Part shown: positions 23,020-23,598 of the stretch, piece after piece | Position numbering within the stretch: the stretch's first letter is position 1 | Layout of the letters: every line of letters starts with the position of its first letter | DNA from: Clostridia bacterium | GTDB taxonomy: Bacteria > Bacillota > Clostridia > TANB77 > CAG-508 | DNA: 23,598 nucleotides | Reading direction: 5' to 3' | Assembly: GCA_900753165.1 (NCBI GenBank) | Contig: CAADYC010000047.1 | Location: forward strand, 1-23,598 | Made by a program: the position numbers and the translations under genes | Notes under the pieces: model-generated | Seen by the model: only the letters and a program-made list of their open reading frames with translations | Told to the model about the DNA's origin: nothing | The model's database searches: none

Positions 23020-23598
23020 GTGAAAAATGTAGTAAAAAGTGGAAATAAAGCAATTACACTTGTAGCTCTTGTAATTACTATTATAGTATTATTATTGCTT
23101 GCTGGAATTGTAATAGCGAGTTTGGGTGGCGAAAATGGGTTGTTTTCGAAAGTAAAAGAAGCAAAGAAAATGCAGTTGGAATCAGAGATGAGAGAACAGT
23201 TAACGATTGCTTTACAAGAATTGCAGGTGGAAAAAAGAGGTAATGCAACATTGGACGATGTAACACAAGATTGGATGAATGAAGTGATTTCAAATGAATA
23301 TAATCCAGAATTACAAGAGGATGCATCATATAGTGGAAAGTTGATAGTTATGTCTAAAAATAATATAATAGGAAAATTTATGTTAGATGCTAATTTGGAT
23401 ATAGCTGTGACAGAGTATAATACAAGTAGTGTTGAAATAGAATATAAAACAATTTCAAGAATAGATAATAAAGTAAAAATAAATATAGTAGTAACAGATA
23501 AAATAAATGGAGTAAAACAAATAGAATATCCAGAAGGAAATCCATTAAAAGTAGTAAGTGGAACAAAAGAGCAAATATCAATAGATTATGAAGTAGAG
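23020..23598 (+). CDS. Prepilin-like (type IV pseudopilin N-terminus) protein, partial
   Basis: The reading frame is open from GTG at 23020 to the window edge (193 codons, no stop), behind AAAGGAGG at 23005-23012. The N-terminus has a short basic leader, then 'AITLVALVITIIVLLLLAGI' (11-30), as in the many Clostridial prepilin-type N-terminal methylation-domain proteins. Cleavage would be after Ala 11 before Ile, and the usual Glu at +5 is replaced by Ala. After the TM helix comes 'ENGLFSKVKEAKKMQLESEM', the typical amphipathic continuation, then a beta-rich globular part. It is probably an exported or membrane-anchored pseudopilin-like surface protein. The 3' end is outside the window. Confidence 0.82.
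   Translation, partial: MKNVVKSGNKAITLVALVITIIVLLLLAGIVIASLGGENGLFSKVKEAKKMQLESEMREQLTIALQELQVEKRGNATLDDVTQDWMNEVISNEYNPELQEDASYSGKLIVMSKNNIIGKFMLDANLDIAVTEYNTSSVEIEYKTISRIDNKVKINIVVTDKINGVKQIEYPEGNPLKVVSGTKEQISIDYEVE

Overview
The window is low-GC, with A/T-rich codon use, strong AGGAGG-type ribosome binding sites and TTGNNN-17-TATAAT promoters. Together with the ylxM-ffh-rpsP-khpA-rimM-trmD-rplS order, an orphan FeoA, many XRE/TetR regulators and a prepilin-like protein starting 'AITLVALVITIIVLLLLAGI', this points to a Firmicute of class Clostridia, probably an anaerobic, gut-type uncultured lineage. The lineage assignment is inference; no rRNA is present.

Layout. 1-263 is a structured, unexplained leader/intergenic region followed by the tadA promoter. 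264-2217 (+) holds tadA and an SLC1/DAACS-type symporter. 2246-2506 is a nested inverted-repeat element. 2513-5865 (-) holds dGTPase-like, metallophosphoesterase and UDP-sugar pyrophosphorylase genes with REP-like repeats between the first two. 6144-6849 (+) holds a 42-aa acidic peptide gene and a thymidylate-kinase-like P-loop kinase. 7021-c.7590 is the most remarkable feature: a large structured non-coding RNA that I identify as OLE RNA (Ornate Large Extremophilic RNA), followed directly by oapA, the gene for its membrane protein partner. 8325-8897 (-) is a DUF4160/DUF2442 pair. 9114-9875 is a short-chain dehydrogenase.

9957-14281 (+) is the protein-targeting/ribosome cluster: ylxM, ffh, then after a 149-bp MITE-like inverted-repeat element rpsP, khpA, rimM, trmD and rplS. 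The rplS 3' end looks frameshifted. 14373-14909 (-) is an HD-domain hydrolase. 15094-17535 (+) holds an unknown 472-aa protein, an orphan FeoA-domain protein and a Fic-family protein whose catalytic His is replaced by Gln.

17581-22582 is an efflux/envelope module: a TetR repressor gene divergent from an MMPL (RND-type) transporter and a secreted xxxLxxG heptad-repeat protein. Three copies of a TGAC-N5-GTCA operator lie in the divergent promoter region, and an inverted REP pair sits in the transporter 5' UTR. The window ends with an XRE regulator (-) and the 5' part of a prepilin-like gene (+).

At least six copies of one REP-like repeat (GGGATT...GGGGAC...AATCCC) occur in three intergenic places, which suggests a genome-wide dispersed family. 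All identifications come from reading the sequence and recalled family knowledge; no searches were run.
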